From assembly GCA_040954595.2 (NCBI GenBank), contig CM082591.2, positions 1,860,001 through 1,924,000 of the forward strand: a stretch of DNA of 64,000 bases, written 5' to 3'. The notes under the pieces are model-generated. The model searched no databases. It saw only the letters and a list, made by a program, of their open reading frames with translations, and was not told the origin of the DNA. Shown here in pieces: positions 13,255 through 25,547 of the stretch (position 1 is the stretch's first letter; each line of letters opens with the position of its first letter). Both the position numbers and the translations under genes were made by a program. This DNA comes from Balanoglossus misakiensis. Its lineage: Eukaryota > Hemichordata.

Positions 13255-13397
13255 CATTCATTCATTCATTCATTTATTCATTCATTCATTCATTCATTCA
13301 TTCATTCATTCATTCATTCATTCATTCATTCATTCATTCATTCATTCATTCATTCATTCATTCATTCATTCATTCATTCATTCATTCATTCATTCAT
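13255..13397. repeat. ATTC tetranucleotide microsatellite
   Basis: There are about 36 near-perfect ATTC units, with one interruption near 13274. Frames across it read repeated FIHS and are not genes. A run of 14 G lies just to the left (13221-13234). Confidence 0.99.
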
Positions 13398-15229
13398 GCA
13401 TTCTATACATGGGCAACATACCACTCATTGTGTATTGAAATATTGACTTTATTAAACTCAATTTAAAATAATATACATTCTGTCGTAACGCTTTCTTCTA
13501 AAAATATCTCAATAAATAAAAATTTAATGAACATTAAAAATGTAGTTCCGAGAAAAATACGCTTTATAACTGTTTTGTGACAGCAAAATATATGGCTTGT
13601 TTTGAGAACATCACTTGAATAGCACTAGGGTTGGAAACGGAATTTTAATAGTTATCTGAACTGTTGCCAGGCAACGGAAGTTGATGTGTCTGGTACAATT
13701 TTGCCTGGGTCACGTGGGTTCCATATTTTCTACACTGGAAGGCATAGGCCGGTGCCATTTTGCGAAATTAGTTGTACAAAGAAACGAATGTTCTTGTGAT
13801 GTCGCTGACGTCTTGTAAACGGGTAGCGATAGATACTTTTTCATGGTTGTCATTTTTTGAAATTACATAAAACGCCCTCTTCCGATGGTAGCCAGCTGAG
13901 AGAAAATCATGGCAAAACTCAGAGTACATGTAGTATTAAAATCAACTGATTGCAACAATACATTTCCAATGGAGAGGTCCTAACTTTGTCGTCAGAATTT
14001 GTGATCAGTCATGGATCACAGTTAAACGCATTCTCTGTACTCTATAAAAACAACAGTCGCATTTTAAAAGATTCCCATGTACTGTCGGCCGGTAACTCCA
14101 TGTTTTATAATGCTGTAAGAGTGTAAGTAGAACTGTTCAAATTACTAATCATTATCCTAATTGAGGAGACATATTCGGTTACTCTAAATCGAAGCTATGG
14201 GAGAAGACTTGCTAAGGGGGCAATCAACTCTCTCTTAAACCAAGGTCCTTTAAATCATGGAGGTATAAGTTTCTACCTCCATGTTCCAAATTTACCTGTT
14301 ACTGAAGATAGCATTTTTGTAGGGCGCGAGTGAACGACACCACGTCATCAGGTGACGTCAGAAGTAACGCGACACTAAGTCGCATGGCGCCCGTCGTTTG
14401 ACGAGCAAACTACTTCAACTTCTGCGCCAACACAAAAGTATTCATTTCGTTTCTTTTGTTTCCAGAGTAAGAGGGGGAATTAAAAGAAGTAAGAAAAAGG
14501 TCACAAAGAAAGAATTCGAAGTGTTGCGCACAAGTTTGTCAATCAAGCTCAGCCGTTCTCGAGCAAACATGCACGTTGAGTTTGCCCCTAATGCCATAAC
14601 CGTGTTAGTTGTCCTTTTTTAAATTGATACACGTCCCGATCTGTACCTGTGTGACAGTTTCCCTTTTATAGTCGTTTGTCTTTTTATAATACGTGGAGTT
14701 TTTCAAACTTCAGGAAAATATCTCGAAAGTCGGCGATCTGTCAGGTGATCCGTCATTGAAAAATTCAAGTTGGACAAAAATAAACACCACTTTTTAAATC
14801 TGCCAGGGTACTTATGCGGGACTTGTAGTCCTTTCTGAAACAAATCTTGATTGTTAAGCCCAATTACAAAGAGTGAAAGCAGAAAAAGTTTATATTTCAG
14901 TGTTCAAGTATTTGAGCGGAAGACGGTTAAAAAAACCTCGTCAGGTCCAGTTACACAACTACATATTAAGTACTGTTTCTTTCTTTCTTTCTTGCTTGCT
15001 TTATGTTTGTCGTTCAGTCGATTTGTGGAAGCGAGTGGACATGGTTGTCTAGATTCGCGCCGGAAGACTGGCAACTTCGTGTGATTGTCATTGATTGTCT
15101 GTTGGACTTTGGAGATTTAGAAAGCAACCTTTCAAATCTGTGACAACCAGGCGCTGCATTCATGGCAAGGCAAGTTCTGCTGACGTCATAGCGTCTTCCG
15201 GTCTCATTTCCAAGTCTGAGGCGCAATAT

Positions 15230-15235
15230 TTTAAT
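15230..15235 (-). promoter_or_regulatory. Dbx: Candidate Dbx polyadenylation signal (ATTAAA)
   Basis: On the minus strand the common variant ATTAAA lies about 150 nt after the Dbx stop. The next canonical AATAAA seen on that strand is near 13448-13453, which would give a ~1.9 kb 3' untranslated region. Either could be used; neither is proven. Confidence 0.3.
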
Positions 15236-15384
15236 AAATAAAGGGAAAGTTGACGCGTGCGAGTGTTGGACCAGCCACTTGAACTGGCAGCATTGCGCAT
15301 GTGCACGAAACATTGTCGCCACGCATACATTGGTCCATGCCTTTGGCCCTGGAGTGACTCTTGCAACAGTTCATCCGTGTGGCA

Positions 15385-15669
15385 CTACAACACTTTGATT
15401 TCTTCATCGTCCGTGTCGTCTGCATTGTCGTTTGGCATCATGACGTCATTGTCGGGCACCGGGCTCACGCAGGGGCTGCTGGTCGGGCTGTCAAGTTCTT
15501 TGTCAGAATCAGAAAGATCCCTTTTCTTGTCCTCGGCAACGTCGCTTAAATCCGGATTTGGGTTGGATTTGTTGGGCAATGTCGATTCTCTGGATCCGCC
15601 AGCGGACAACAATTCCCTTTCTTTTGAATTCCTCCACTTCATCCGCCGGTTCTGAAACCAGATCTTCAC
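15385..15669 (-). CDS. Dbx: Dbx coding exon 4 (residues 213-306, recognition helix, acidic tail, stop)
   Basis: The exon starts after a TATAG acceptor with Val at homeodomain position 45. It gives the recognition helix with WF at 48-49, Q50, N51 and R53, then the Dbx extension SKERELLSAGG, then PNPDLSDV. The tail is rich in Asp, Glu and Ser and ends EEIKVL, close to the vertebrate EEITVS ending. One of the window's CRE octamers, at 15441-15448, lies inside this coding exon. A 132-codon plus-strand frame over the same bases is a shadow. Confidence 0.96.
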   Translation of the reverse strand: MKIWFQNRRMKWRNSKERELLSAGGSRESTLPNKSNPNPDLSDVAEDKKRDLSDSDKELDSPTSSPCVSPVPDNDVMMPNDNADDTDDEEIKVL

Positions 15670-18600
15670 CTATAATCCCACGAAAGAACGAGAGAAAACG
15701 AGATTTTAAAAAAAGGTTAAGGAAGACACGTACAAACACGCTGCGTTTCTAACGTTCAGTTCGAACTAAAAAATGTCTGAAAGATTTATAGGGCTCGGTC
15801 GATGCATTCTTCTCACTCACGTCCCAACGGCATTTGAACGAAGAAGGGGTTCGTAGCGTTTTTGTAGAATCGCCTCGGGGGATAGAAACGACGAAAGGAA
15901 GAAACGTTCGGTAAAAGGCGCTTCCACAACCAGAATGTGCATATTGTTCAAGTTCTGTAGTTCGCAACTCTATATTGTTTGGTTTTCGTCAGTTGCTGGG
16001 CGGAACTCGAGCCAAGCACTTTTTGAATCGAATTCCGAGACAGGTACATATAAATCACTTTGATAGATTATCGTTTTTTTTTCATTGGTCTGTAAATTGT
16101 TGGAGTCAATTGCTGACAAGGTCTCCGATCCAGCGTTCCGTTATACTTGCACTTTTATTTAGAATGCCAAAACACAAGAGCTCAACGACAAACAGCAAAT
16201 AAATTCTAGCGCCTTTCCCCTAGTAGTTCTGCAGAAACAGGACATTGCATGAAGCGATCTCTAAAAGAACGTGTTCTTATACATTCGCGCCGTTCATCTT
16301 TGCCACAACCAAAGACCAATCTTCTGCTCAGAAACACTGAACCCCGATTGCTAAAAGTGGGCGGGAAAAAAGTACAGAAAACTGTCGGTTGGAGATTTTC
16401 AATAGAACCGTGATGCTTTGCTCGATGTGAGAATAAAGGCGCGAAATCTGTCGCATAATTTCTGTTTGTCTTTGTATTTAAAAACAGACAAACACGATTA
16501 CACGAAAATCACTTTCATTCTTTCTCTCTATTTTGTCCCGTTTGGGAAGGGGGGATTGCGAGGAGTCGTATATATGGGAATCGTCGGGTGGTTTTTATGG
16601 CGTGTACTGTCTGTGATGTGTACATAGCTCATTGATTGGTGTGGGCACGGCCAGAGACATAGGAAATCCGATACAGGGAGAGTATACGAAGCATTGACAG
16701 AAAATTCGATATCAGACACGAAATTATTTACCCGCGACCCCAAAAACCAAACGGACGAGTTGGCAGAACTTCCACGGGAGGGGTAGTTTGGTGCCACCGC
16801 GCACGAGCGTCGCCCAAATCTGTTCGCACGACAATCAATATTTCACGGTCGATTTACCGCAACAACAAATTTGACATTTGGCAATCAAAACCCGACTCCT
16901 CACGGACTTAACGTCGATATCAGTTCTGTTTGAGAAAAAAAATACTTATCGATTTCCACCATGCGTGCACAGCACTTCAATCAAAATCAGATTTGGGATA
17001 ATTCTTTCGCCGATTTTTACAGCCCGGAGCTTCTATCCGGGTAAAAGTTAAAGCGATCAAAGTGACATTTAATGACTGTTTCATGAGAGACGCGTTTTGG
17101 TCGCTTTCAATGTAACCCCGAAAGCCTTCATAATTGACCCGTTTAATTGCCATGCCTTGCTGCGCTTTCCATTCACCCGTGCAATTTTATGCGTTACATT
17201 AAAAACCTGTGAATTTAATATTTAAAAAAAGGAGTTTGCGCGAAAAGAGTTAGCGAATCAGATTTCGGGAATATGGACAGTGTTGGTCTTTGCGGCCGGG
17301 GTTCAAGTTGTGGGACCATCCGTTTTGACTGGATCAATGACTCCAAGTGACAGAACTTAAACCACGCGAAAACTTTGACTCCACCAGACGCTGCATTAGT
17401 AAATGATTTTATGCTGTAAAGGAAATTTATTTAAGTATTTTCACTTGAGAAAATTACCACACGTTCAGTCCGGCAAAGGAGGTGTCCGCAAGGACCACGC
17501 TTTCAATTATGCGAGCACGTATGTACAATGATCCCCGAAATCGAAAACTAGGCACGTCGCAAACGGGATTAGCCAAACTGCGAGTAAACAGAGTGCGGGC
17601 GGCAGTTGGTAACTAAAGAATTATCGCAGACTTCATTTCAAATTCATAATCCCAGTCAGGAAGTACTCGGAGTTTTTCGAGAGCTCCCCATTCAGATTGT
17701 CCGTGAACCGATCTTGTAGACTGTAAGTTTAGCAATGTCGGTGCAAGAGTCGACAGATGCACGCATACATAACCAAATCGAAAAAATGGATTCTCCGCGC
17801 GGAAGTTCTCGGCCGGGGGGTGCCAACCGCACCCAAACTCTGTATAGCCACTGGTGTTACGCGCCACTCTCGTCGTATAGAACCAATTAATAACCCGGCT
17901 ATATATTTCAATTAATTAAACACCCTATTACCGGTGATGATGCCCGCAAAACAAATTTCCACCTACCAGTTGGCCTATTCAGTGATATCCACGCACGCCT
18001 GTTCAAGAAACGTCGACTCGACAGCGCGGAAGTTACAACGCCACAGGGACTCATTCGCAAACTAAGTGCGGCCCAAGCAATAGACAAGCAGTTAATAAAA
18101 CAATTAGGGGAACCTCATGCAAGGCCAGGTCCAAAGTTGAAACCCCTCTTATATTCATTGCAATTTCATCTCCTCCACGAGAAAACCTCTACCCTTCGCG
18201 TTGCGTCAGATCATTCTCCACCGACAAGGAGACCAAACCTCGACCTCGGTTAGCAAAGGCGAAATATCACACGCACGCGATTATCACAAAAGATATAATT
18301 CCAAGGAACATAAGAGAAAAGTTATCGCTCAGTTCTGGATAACGCGGTGTTCGGTGATCTTACGCCCGAACTGGTTTCTTGTTTGGAACACCGGGTATCA
18401 ATTCAAATTGACATGTGCAATGGTAACATTAACATTGTGATCAATGCGTGTTTTCATTATTAAGCCTCCTTTAACTTCTCGTTAAACGTCTCTCTGTGTT
18501 CGGTATTGTTTCTCTTGCCAAGTTTACTTCGTCGTTCCATCTGTCGATAAGTTGGTGTCTCTTCAGCGGGTGGCTAAGAGCCCCGCACGCACACACCCCC

Positions 18601-21600
18601 CCCCCCCCGCTGTGTCTGTCCCTCTAGAATTTATGAACTCACCTGCGAGTCTTTGAGACCGAGTTTGGCGGCCAGTTTCCTCCTGTCCGGCTTACTGATG
18701 TACTTCTGTTGTTGGAATTTTTTCTCCAGTCCTTTGCGCTGAGCGTCCGAGAACACGGCCCTTCGTAGCATTCCCCTACGGGGTTTCCCCCGTGCTGTGG
18801 CCGGCCATGCATAGGTGCCCGGTACGGGAATCACCGTGGACGCTGTAAAACACCGTGGTGGAAACAGAAACAAGAGAGTGAGGGACAACAGATGGGAGAG
18901 GACCATTTGACGGACAAAACACCTTCATGTGGTTAATAAGTGAATGCGAAAACCACTTCGCTTAAAAAGCTCTCCCGTTAACGTTTCTCTTGTGTTTTGT
19001 ATTAATGGTGTGTAGAACATAGTTGGTTTTGTCAAGTTGTTGGCGCGTACGTGGCCTGTTATCAATGAACAGAGGGCAAGTGAAAAAACGAAATACCAAT
19101 CTCGTTAAAACGTGCATAAAAACCAGTCGCGCTCCATTCATCCTGCCTGGGGCTGTGTAAATCAAATTAGCTTGTCTCTATGTTCAAATTGTTGTAGTGT
19201 GTCGAGGGCCGTTTACTGCTCGCTGCGCTCTTGTGGGTATTGGCGGTGACTTGAATTGAGTTGTGTGGTTTTTTGACGAGAGCGCCCGGAGCCAGGAACA
19301 CTTTACGTTCCTGGCTTGCGATCAAAGTCTCTCAATTCAGAGGTCTTTTTTTTGGAATGAACGGAGTTAGAGGCAGTTAGGTAGATAAAGAGAGAGCAAA
19401 TCAATTGTATTTCTAAAGTGGTAGAACATCACCAGAAATAATATTTTTTACTGTTACTCTTGTATAACATAATGTATATCCTAACTATGATTATTAGTAG
19501 AATAAATAAAAAAACTGGAGCTCAGCAGCCAAATCCTACGTGACGTCATCACCATCGTGATTACTACCTTAAATATCGCGTGTAATTATATGCCATTATC
19601 CTATTTATAATGGAGTAAGGGTCCTCACTACAAGCAATTTGCTAAATAATCATCGTCTAAATCAATAGGGGTAATCCCAAATGGCTGTTCTCATTTCATC
19701 AGAACATATGGAACTGACTGTTGCCATGACGCATCGTCCAAATCACCGGTCACGTGATACGGACAACTAAGAGTGGGTAGTCGGATGAACGAATAAAAAA
19801 CATGCACTTGCATTGTCAGCGTCTCTTTTCGGGACGGACCTGAAACTGTACAGTGTTCAGGTATTATCACAAATCCTGCGCGCTCGGTATGAATAGGTTG
19901 TGACGTCACATTCTACAGTGAGCACTAAATAAAATGTCGTTTTGCTATGTAAATTTTGCGAGACTAAAAAATCACAAGGATGGAAAATTTCTTTCTTTAT
20001 CTGCCGCAGTTCAAATTACATTTTGTCCACGGCTGTTCACTTTAATCTCACTCAGTCTGGACCAGACTGTTTTAGTCCACAGAGAATTATGTACTTTTTA
20101 ATGAAAACAGGGATATTGTTTGAAATGGAAACCGGAAAGACATATTTTAACGAACTGTGATGATTGGAGGATGTTATGAAGCTTAATATTAAGTTGAACG
20201 ATTCAAGTAGCGTGATTTTATTGAATACTGTGATTATAATATTATTAAGAGATCGTTTGTGTCGTTAACAATGATGGCGTAAAATAACACAAACATTTAT
20301 GGAGATAAAAAAATGATAACATTAATAGTGACACTTTATTGTTATAAATAATGTACGGGTTCGTGGTGTCAACAATCTCTGTGCAGAGGAATAAAACCGC
20401 GATACCACAATGGGAAGCGTTTTCAGTGCTAACCACTTGCGCGTAGAAAGGAGAATTTTGAAACTTTCAAACCACACCCTCCCCTGTTTGTGTTCAGTGA
20501 TTCGGTTGTGTGATCGCTCTTTGAAGCCTGAGCGCGCTCATTCACGGACGCTGAGCCTCTACTAGTTGTACTGCATGTTTTCATTTAGCAGGCTTCAAAT
20601 ACTGTCGGAAATCAGAAATTTTCACCAGCAAAAGTCAGTTTTCATAGATATGGAACGGTTTTGTCTTTCTGCCAGGCAACTTCAGTGGCTATTTCTCTTT
20701 TCGTGAAACATCAAGCTTTTTATTAAAAAAGCAGAGGCCCCTCTCTGTCTTTGACCACTCTCTGACAGATGGCGTAGCCACACACTCGGCGAGTCACAAA
20801 AGTGACGTCATCCACCCGAAGGTTGTACTTTCCTGTTGCTATGGTGACCGATTTGGTTAAAGACCGGCCCTCGGGGAGTTAGCGGTTGCTGTAACTTTAT
20901 TAAATTACAAAAGTGTTTTAAGGAGTTTTGTTCGTCGGGGTTGATCGGCGTTGGTTTTGATGTTGTTGCGGTTCCGGGATGAATGACTTACAAGCGTTCC
21001 ATTGAGGGTTTACAACCGTGGCCGTCAGGGTCTTGTGAATTTGCACGTCGGAATATTTCATGACGAGCCAACATCGAAAGGAAAATTTGGCTCAAAATAT
21101 GCACTGAACGATTTATCTTGTAATGTGTTATATTAACCCTTAATGCGAGCGATGTGAGAGAGCAACCCCCCCCCCCCCCTTGCAGAAGATTTATCTGGTC
21201 GAGTTTCTTACAGTTTGAGAAGGCCGGACTAGTTTCCGACCACACTGAGTGTAGGGGCTTTCTGTGATTGCGCACTTCAGTGGACGTTGTGTCAAGGGCC
21301 AGACGAAGCCACACGAGATCCGTTGATTCGGCCGCCTGATAAGTGACACGGGCATCAATCGAATTCACTAGGGTCCCGGAACAGCACATTGGGTGGGTGA
21401 GCATTGAAAGACGAACACAGCGCGCGCACCAAACACACGACCCCGCGGAGATGATGAGCGCGCGGGGCCGAAGACTGGAGATACTCCATCTCAATCATCG
21501 TACAATCGACGCCGTTGGTCCGGTCGTATACTCGTCGCTCCTGCCTTTTGAACCGACGCTACTTGCTTTGTTTCTTTTAAACAACGAAATGGCTGAGGAA

Positions 21601-24600
21601 GACAGTAAAAGCCACAGGCAGTGACCTTGATCGGTGAAAAAAACGCTCTTTGTTGCAACGAAAGCACAGATGGAGAGCAGTGCCGCTGGAATATAGCTGT
21701 TAATTTAGTGTCATTTAACGAATCAGAACTTCGAGCTCCTTGTTGGAATAAAACAACAGTGAATTACCGCAAATATGTTCGTTTTAAATAGAAAAACATC
21801 AGCCAATAGCAAGGAGTTTCGTATATTGGTCTGGTTTGCTTTCAAACAATGAAGGGTAATTTCACAAGTGCCCGTGAAGGACCTGGGCAGAGAAGCTAGG
21901 GGTTATATATGCGCCTCGTCTTGGCCACACGCTATGACAGGCAGGGGTTCTGCAGGAAAGCACGGCGTGTTCGGGTTAGCTAAAGTTTCAGAGTAACCTC
22001 CTCAGTAAAATGGAACTTTGTGAACCCCCAAAACACAAGTAGCTTCTGCGGACCTATCCCTGGATCCGTGAATAGCCGCCCGCCCACCAATACAAACAAC
22101 GTTTTTTTGTATCTCCGTTTAGCTGTACAACTCCTGTTAAAGGTTTGTCAATACAAACCCCATAAGACTATGTTGTACTATGCAAAGTGCCATTGCTGGT
22201 CGCGGAGATCTTGTACGCGGTTTAGGAATAATACAACTGCATGTGTGGTTGGTTGACCGCATTGGTCTCTACCACAGCATACTACTGTATTTGGTAGTAT
22301 AGTCGAAAGCGCGTGTGTACCAACCGCGAGTCGAGACTTTCAATTTTTGCTGTCGGGTTTTTCTTAGGTCCGAGTCCCTGCGTGTTAGGTGAAACGCGGG
22401 GCCGAGTTTGTTAATAAAGTAGAACGGCTTGATACGGTTCAGTTATCGCTCAATTATTGGGCTCTAGCTGGGTCTCTCCTCCTCTCCCTCCCTCTCTCTA
22501 ACTTCTGTCTTCTGTTGACCGTTCTGTCTGACTGTCTGTGTCAGTCTCCCTGTCACATACACACGCGTAGCACAGTAGCAGAGCTGAGCAGTAATCGCCA
22601 CGGATGGGACATTATACGTGTTAAATTCCGATTTAATTAATTTGTTCCATTGTAATACGATTACAAGCACTGCAGGTCGCGATTCAACAGTGTGCAATTA
22701 CTCTCTCGTGCGCAAAAAGCGATGTTGCAAGGTTTGGAAGGGCGTTCTCGACATGAATACGCGTACGTGCATTACACAGATAGGACAATGAATCAAAGTG
22801 CATCAGTGGAAGAAGAAGGCAACTATTGTTGCAGATAGATTGACAGACACTGACGCGCATAACAGCAGGGGACCCTGACAGAATTGGGAAGCGACAGATT
22901 TTCCAAAGAAATGGCAAAAAAATTATGGTATTCAAATAAAATCGGGGTATAAACTTATACGCATGTAGGTACAGCGTAAAAGAGGGCAATGTTCTGCAAA
23001 ATTTCGATTAAATAGAACAAGAAAGTGATTCCTTGTATCTGTCAGAAAAATGAGAATATTTTCTTTATTTAGTAGAGATGTAACGGTGATATTTGATTGC
23101 TGTTTAAACTTCTAAACACAGCTGTGACCCCCCCCTCTCTCTCCCTACGATGCCGTGCGCTACGTTGATAAGGCTTAATAAGCTAATCCATGCATGAGGT
23201 TAATTGTATCCCAGCTCCACTCACAATACGGCAAGACGATTACTCTGTTATTAATGTATATATCGTTATTGGGGAATAATACACGCACCAAATGGGATGC
23301 GCCATATTGCGCGTAGAAATAACAAAAATTGGTATTCATGCTCGTTCGAGTAATTGATAAACCGCGCTGGATCTCGGTTTCTACGCGGCCTGACCCCGGT
23401 GCGACAAATATTTCCAAAATACCATTATCATTTTGCTATAGTTAGCTGTAAATATATTTTTCGGTACTGACGCGGTTGCACTTTATTCTGTGCAGTATGC
23501 AGAATGTTTATTTCTGTTTCGCCATATTTTGACCAGACGAGCATATTTGAAAAGATGGGAAAAATAAATTAAATAATTCAGGGTTTTATCTTATTTTTTC
23601 TGCCTGTGAACAGGGCGTTTATCGAATTATGATCACACATGTGAATTTTTATTATGATTGTGGATTTCTTTTTCGATGCATGGGGTGGTTGTTATCAAGA
23701 TCGGTAAACTGCGTGGGGTGAACTATCTCTGCATCGATCGATGGCCACAATGAAATAACATTAGTCGAGCGAGTCACAGCTAACCGATATCTAGAAAGTC
23801 TCGAGAACTGTCCAATTTCTGGTTATAAAAAGTAGATTGCGATCGCTAAAGAAATTCGGAACTTCAAAGTTTTGGTTCAACCCAGCCCTTCACTTTGAGG
23901 CTATGAAGTTGCTCTTTGATCAAGAACGTTTTGCTTCGTGATATATTTTCGGATATTTTTTTCTAGAATTAAAATAATCGCTGCTCACGCTAGATAGAAA
24001 AGATGGTGAAACGATTTGCACCAGTCAAGAACACGAATAATTCGGAAAAGATAAACAAAGTTCGGTTAGTCTGCGGTGAACCAATTCAATTTATGTCGGC
24101 TGATCAGACTGGAAACTGAGCGTTCCTAAAACTGCGCCCTCATACGCTCTGTTTATGTCCTGTACTGTGCTGCATGCGTGTCCGATAGCATCGCTTCGCT
24201 CGCGAATACGGTCCACCTATCAAACGCTTCAAAGCACAGTAAGCGAATTTGAAAAGACGAAAACAGTATATTTTGTCGCAAAACCCAATAAAAACAGACG
24301 ATTGGGATAAATACACGCTCTTACAAACAAGAGCATTTAACTTTTGTGGCGCGACGCAAGTACCAAGAGAAACAAACCGCCATTGAGAGAAGTATATTGA
24401 CGGTGAAAAAGGAAAACTGGCGATAGAATGAGAAGTGAGAACGATAAGTGAGAAAACAGAACCATACCTGGAAAGTAGGGACCTCTTGCGAGCGGTTGCA
24501 GCGGCGATTCATAAAACGGCCTTGGTAAGCTAGGAATTGGCTTTGGTGCATATGTACTGAAAGCGCTCGAACATGCTCCTGTAAAAACATGAAATTACAA

Positions 24601-25547
24601 AAATAAAAATGAAATAAAACGAATTTATTTACCGCCAGAAAATTGCAAATTGCAGACATGTAAAGATCTTTTCATTGCGAGTACGCAGTCCTCAGTTGCT
24701 GTGTGCAAACGGATTTGATCGAGAGACGGGTTGGTTGGGAAAAATGGAAAAATAAAAAATGATCGAAAACTGAGAAGTAATTGTGAAACCAATGAAAATA
24801 TTCCCCGTCAATGCATTGATACCATAAGCAATAAATCGTTTAAGAGCCCCTTAATTGTTATGAAGCGGGCGCCACCAAACAATTCAGAAGACCCCCGTTG
24901 AAACATCACCGGTAGCTGTCAACGGGAGTGTTTGTGGAAAGAATTAACGGAAATCCGCAAAATGTTTATCTATAGTTGACAATTGGTGAAGACACACAGA
25001 ACAGAGGGTTGTGTTTTGATTGGTGTTATACGCGCTGAAGTTCCCCATAAGTGACGCGCTCGGTTGATTTCATCGACGTCGTCAAACGCCTTGATTTGGC
25101 CATAATCAGACCAATGATTGCTATTTGTCGTATTCATACCACAGTCATAAAACCAAATGAAACTAAATGAAATTAACATCATTCAAAAGGAAACGAACAT
25201 GGAAGGGTGGTCTTTGACTCACCTGTGGAAGTCGTGGCGGACGAGAGAATCGCGTTGACGCCGAATTTCAAATATGTTCCCGTTGTTTCTGCGGCCGTCG
25301 TGGACACGGCGGTTGAGGTGCAGGTTCGGCAGTCGGAGTTCATACAAAGCGTAGGGACAGTGGTCGGTGACTGTGTCGACGTCGGCAGCGGTCTGCTTGC
25401 TATACAACAGTTGGGCGGTGGTGCGCTGTTCCTCAGCAAGTTCTCGACGTAGAACGAGGTGCTGGCTGAAGTCGGCGGGGCAGGGGCGGTGGGAGGCCGG
25501 AAAACATTTTGGTACACCGGCGACGGGGCCAGAACGTTGTGGAACAT
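15385..25547 (-). CDS. Dbx: Dbx homeobox transcription factor, complete four-exon gene
   Basis: The coding sequence joins 25547-25223, 24578-24468, 18842-18643 and 15669-15385, totalling 921 nt or 306 residues plus a TAG stop. All three introns are GT-AG and phases match at each junction (1, 1, 0). Residues 169-228 form a homeodomain with F8, L16, F20, W48, F49, Q50, N51 and R53 in place, and helix 3 carries the Dbx signature MKWRNSKERELLS. Residues 32-38 (FYVENLL) fit the eh1 Groucho-binding motif, and LKFGVNAILS at 93-102 and PDLSDV after the homeodomain are also Dbx hallmarks. The tail is acidic, as in vertebrate Dbx. The first ATG of exon 1 gives the family N-terminus, with A at -3. Family knowledge: Dbx proteins are nuclear, DNA-binding repressors specifying interneuron progenitors. 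Orthology to Dbx1 versus Dbx2 is not separable here, because a single pre-duplication Dbx is expected in an invertebrate. Confidence 0.96.
15670..18642 (-). other. Dbx: Dbx intron 3 (2973 bp, splits homeodomain)
   Basis: The donor is GTGAGT after homeodomain Gln44 and the acceptor is TATAG before Val45. Inside are scattered ATTA-rich stretches (for example near 17130-17230 and 17905-17920) and a 13-C run at 18596-18608. No coding sequence is recognised. Confidence 0.93.
18643..18842 (-). CDS. Dbx: Dbx coding exon 3 (residues 146-212, homeodomain helices 1-2)
   Basis: This 200-nt exon begins after a TTTTACAG acceptor and ends at CAG with a GTGAGT donor. It reads STVIPVPGTYAWP, then RGKPRRGMLRRAVFSDAQRK and on through homeodomain position 44 (Gln). 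The conserved VPIPGTF/Y-WP box just before the homeodomain is a Dbx mark. The intron after residue 44 of the homeodomain is the classic position in many homeobox genes. Confidence 0.96.
18843..24467 (-). other. Dbx: Dbx intron 2 (5625 bp)
   Basis: This is the largest Dbx intron. It holds three CRE octamers within 1.3 kb (19541, 19901, 20803), the 19290-19316 hairpin and a 14-C run (21166-21179). A 168-codon minus-strand frame (20988-21494) crosses that C run and shows no domain, so I treat it as chance. Confidence 0.9.
19290..19316. repeat. 10-bp perfect inverted repeat in Dbx intron 2
   Basis: AGCCAGGAAC (19290-19299) and GTTCCTGGCT (19307-19316) flank a 7-nt loop. Pairing does not extend outward, so it is too short for a typical pre-miRNA. 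Confidence 0.85.
24468..24578 (-). CDS. Dbx: Dbx coding exon 2 (residues 109-146, both edges split codons)
   Basis: This 111-nt exon follows a TTTTTACAG acceptor and ends at a GTATGG donor. In the phase set by exon 1 it reads a Pro-rich linker ending FYESPLQPLARGPYFP. That matches the vertebrate Dbx1 pattern of an aromatic-Glu-Ser/Gly core and a terminal Tyr-Phe-Pro before the homeodomain. The frame opened by the local ATG is a different, wrong frame. The exon was located by phase and splice sites rather than by its own open frame. Confidence 0.9.
24579..25222 (-). other. Dbx: Dbx intron 1 (644 bp)
   Basis: It runs from a GTGAGT donor to a TTTTTACAG acceptor, both consensus, in phase 1. Nothing else is recognised in it. 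Confidence 0.92.
25223..25547 (-). CDS. Dbx: Dbx coding exon 1 (residues 1-108 plus first base of codon 109)
   Basis: The exon opens with ATG at 25547-25545 and ends in ACAG followed by a consensus GTGAGT donor at 25222-25217. It encodes the family N-terminus MFHNVLAPSP, the eh1-like FYVENLL, a Ser/Thr/Pro-rich linker at about 41-91, and LKFGVNAILS. Family comparison from memory: mouse Dbx1 carries FLVEDLI at the eh1 position and the same FGVNAILSS string. Longer open frames on both strands over this exon are shadows. Confidence 0.94.

Larger units (their letters stand above)
1..15384. other. Intergenic DNA downstream of Dbx
   Basis: No open frame here shows a recognisable domain, and none exceeds 117 codons. 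The stretch holds the repeats, hairpin and regulatory-like sites listed separately, several G runs (7461-7471, 8272-8283, 13221-13234) and CRE octamers at 5654, 14353 and 15181. The last part includes the Dbx 3' untranslated region. An undetected short exon cannot be excluded. Confidence 0.7.

Noticed and set aside
13171-13446. Frame reading repeated Phe-Ile-His-Ser
   Set aside because: It is produced entirely by the ATTC microsatellite. It is also not a CRISPR array, because there are no spacers.
15257-15655. 132-codon plus-strand frame rich in Ser and Leu
   Set aside because: It is antisense to Dbx exon 4 and is explained by the codon composition of that exon.
20988-21494. 168-codon minus-strand open frame inside Dbx intron 2
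   Set aside because: It runs through a 14-C tract read as poly-Gly, has no recognisable domain and lies in an intron on the same strand.
24321-24659. 112-codon minus-strand frame over Dbx exon 2
   Set aside because: Only 111 nt of it is exon, and the splice phase from exon 1 requires another frame that matches Dbx.
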